In this document: positions 62,718 through 64,000 of the stretch, in pieces
How the letters are laid out: each line of letters starts with the position of its first letter
Numbering within the stretch: position 1 is the stretch's first letter
Origin: Clostridiales bacterium
GTDB taxonomy: Bacteria > Bacillota > Clostridia > Christensenellales > CAG-138
NCBI GenBank assembly: GCA_019416935.1
Contig: DXWI01000011.1
Coordinates: 1-64,000 of the forward strand
Length of the DNA: 64,000 nucleotides
Direction: 5' to 3'
Notes under the pieces: generated by a model
The model's database searches: none
Told to the model about the DNA's origin: nothing
The model's input: only the letters and a program-made list of their open reading frames with translations
Translations under genes and position numbers: made by a program

Positions 62718-63878
62718 ATGACCGCCCAAAATCCGCGGCCAGCCATCCATCGCTTTCTCAAAAGCACCATCGGCGGGCTTGTCTGCCGGTTTCTCGGCTT
62801 TTCTTCCGCGTGCTACGCGCCGACGGCTGGACCGATGCTGATCGTTGCCAACCACAATGCCGATCTCGATCCGGTTTTTTTGAGCATGGCGTTTCGGGAA
62901 CACATGTATTTTGTTGCAAGCGAGCATATCTTTCGATGGGGTCTCTGGTCAAAACTAATCGTCGCGCTGTTCGATCCGATTTCGCGCAGCAAGGGCATGA
63001 CGGATGCGCGCGCGGCGCTGCAAATCCTTCGCCGCCTCAAAAGCGGGCACAACGTCTGCCTGTTTGCCGAGGGAAACCGTTCCTATTCGGGCGTAACCGG
63101 GCCGGTTTTTGCAGCCACCGGCAAGCTCGCGCGGGCCTCGCGCGCTTCGCTCGTTACCTACCGCATCAGCGGCGGCTATCTGGCTACGCCGCGCTGGGCG
63201 CTCACGCGCCGCCGCGGCCCGGTACGCGGCGAACTGGTGCGGGTCTATTCGCCCGATCAGCTTCGGGCGATGACGGACGAACAGGTCAACGCCGCCATTG
63301 CCGCCGATCTGCACGAGGACGCCTTTGAACGCCAAAAGCAAGACATGCAGCCCTATACCGGAAAGCGGCTGGCCGAGGGCATGGAATACGCGCTATACCT
63401 GTGTCCGCGCTGCGGTGGCGTCGGCACGCTGCACGGAGACGGGGATACGCTCGTGTGCAGCGGCTGCGGATTGCGGGCGCGCTATACGGAATACGGTTTT
63501 CTGGAAGGGGCGGACGCGCCCTTTTCCACCGTGCGGGACTGGGATGTCTGGCAGGATGAGGAGCTGTCGCGCCGCATGACCGAAGCGTCCCAAGCGCCGG
63601 AGCGGACGGTCTTTTTCGATCCGGGGCAAACGCTGTTCGCGCTGGACCAGTCGCACGGCAGCCGCCGCGTCGACGCGGGCACGCTCTCGGTGAGCATGCG
63701 GGCGCTCCGCGTGGGACAGACCGCGTTTTTGCTCGAGGACATCGCGGACATGGCCGAGTGCGGCCGGGGCAAGCTCGTGCTCTCCGTCGGCGCCGAGCAA
63801 TACGAGATCAGCAGCAAGCCGCCCTGCTGTGGGCGCAAATATACCGCCTTCCTGCAAAAATGGAGAGAACTGAGGTAA
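62718..63878 (+). CDS. PlsC-type acyltransferase with C-terminal zinc ribbon
   Basis: The 386-residue protein has an acyltransferase domain with LIVANHNADLDPVFLSMAF (catalytic NHxxxxD) and CLFAEGNRSYSG (the EGxRS motif). A second part begins YLCPRCGGVGTLHGDGDTLV, followed by CSGCG, a four-cysteine zinc ribbon, and an accessory region. It likely transfers an acyl chain to 1-acyl-glycerol-3-phosphate or another acceptor at the membrane. The ATG at 62718 follows AGGAGG. The zinc ribbon is not part of a standard PlsC. Confidence 0.82.
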   Translation: MTAQNPRPAIHRFLKSTIGGLVCRFLGFSSACYAPTAGPMLIVANHNADLDPVFLSMAFREHMYFVASEHIFRWGLWSKLIVALFDPISRSKGMTDARAALQILRRLKSGHNVCLFAEGNRSYSGVTGPVFAATGKLARASRASLVTYRISGGYLATPRWALTRRRGPVRGELVRVYSPDQLRAMTDEQVNAAIAADLHEDAFERQKQDMQPYTGKRLAEGMEYALYLCPRCGGVGTLHGDGDTLVCSGCGLRARYTEYGFLEGADAPFSTVRDWDVWQDEELSRRMTEASQAPERTVFFDPGQTLFALDQSHGSRRVDAGTLSVSMRALRVGQTAFLLEDIADMAECGRGKLVLSVGAEQYEISSKPPCCGRKYTAFLQKWRELR

Positions 63879-63882
63879 TCCG

Positions 63883-64000
63883 ATGGAATTCAGCGCATCC
63901 AATACCGCTCTTTGGAACATCGTGGTGCAGTTTGGCATCATTGCAATCGCCATCCTGATCGCCACGCTGCTCGGCAGAAAACTGCCGTTCATTCGCCGCA
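63883..64000 (+). CDS. Start of a membrane protein (partial), possibly GltS-like
   Basis: The frame begins MEFSASNTALWNIVVQFGI and continues IIAIAILIATLLGRKLPFIRR to the right edge. A first hydrophobic helix followed by LGRKLPF is like the start of sodium/glutamate symporters (GltS), but the fragment is too short to be sure. It starts four bases after the acyltransferase stop. Confidence 0.5.
   Translation, partial: MEFSASNTALWNIVVQFGIIAIAILIATLLGRKLPFIRR

Overview
The window looks like a chromosomal piece of a GC-rich Gram-positive anaerobe of the class Clostridia, possibly a gut Oscillospirales-type organism; the placement is an inference. Support: the tig-clpP-clpX order, a T-box in front of thrS, a teichoic-acid-type ABC exporter, DUF6054- and DUF6774-like small proteins, a CoA-disulfide reductase/rhodanese/C_GCAxxG fusion, and TnpX/SpoIVCA-like large serine recombinases. 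Housekeeping stretches alternate with clearly accessory ones.

Layout. 1-10.6 kb: a surface-glycan cassette (CgeB-like glycosyltransferase, wecC, wecB, ABC permease with an extra N-terminal domain, ABC ATPase, two-domain glycosyltransferase) followed by a small ORF and a large serine recombinase. It is bounded by two inverted 39-bp arms (300-338 and 10590-10628), each next to a TG dinucleotide, as expected for the half-sites of an integrated serine-recombinase element. The right junction cuts into feoB, of which only the C-terminal part remains. 11.5-17 kb: redox genes (CoADR-rhodanese-C_GCAxxG, ferredoxin protein, Crp/Fnr) and a frameshifted lipoprotein. 17.2-23.4 kb: a mosaic of truncated genes (sensor/LuxR, solute-binding protein, IS3 transposase piece, restriction-like remnant, vsr, merR, broken recombinase), visibly AT-richer from 19.8 kb on. 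23.6-30 kb: tRNA-Leu(CAA), CNNM/CBS protein, HTH regulator, a ComEC-like protein, AEC transporter, DUF6054, lipoprotein. 30-38.8 kb: a catabolic module with a tripartite tricarboxylate transporter (tctCAB), two RraA-like proteins, an HpcH/HpaI aldolase, a TIM-barrel isomerase, a C_GCAxxG protein and a GntR regulator; the same TGTATACAA palindrome lies upstream of gntR and of an rraA-like gene, followed by an EamA transporter.

39-44 kb: tig-clpP-clpX, then three small HTH regulators. 44-53.9 kb: two copies of a cassette headed by a 213-bp repeat (about 94% identical) and followed by paralogous small membrane proteins that share a YCFARAET-type motif; they flank thrS with its T-box. Three genes in these cassettes carry an in-frame TAG. 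Next comes an ECF sigma factor operon with a 38-residue ORF and a repeat-rich 410-residue protein. 53.9-64 kb: NlpC/P60 hydrolase, PocR/AraC regulator, MATE transporter, an alkylation-repair operon (alkA, stand-alone Ada zinc domain, ogt, a second short methyltransferase), an AraC remnant, an M32 carboxypeptidase, an acyltransferase with a zinc ribbon, and the start of a membrane protein.

How they work together: wecB and wecC would make UDP-ManNAcA for the glycan that the ABC pair exports; GntR, TctABC, RraA, HpcH and the isomerase form one uptake and aldol-cleavage route for an organic acid; alkA/ada/ogt form a split adaptive response. Calls rest on reading the sequence and on family knowledge; no database search was possible.
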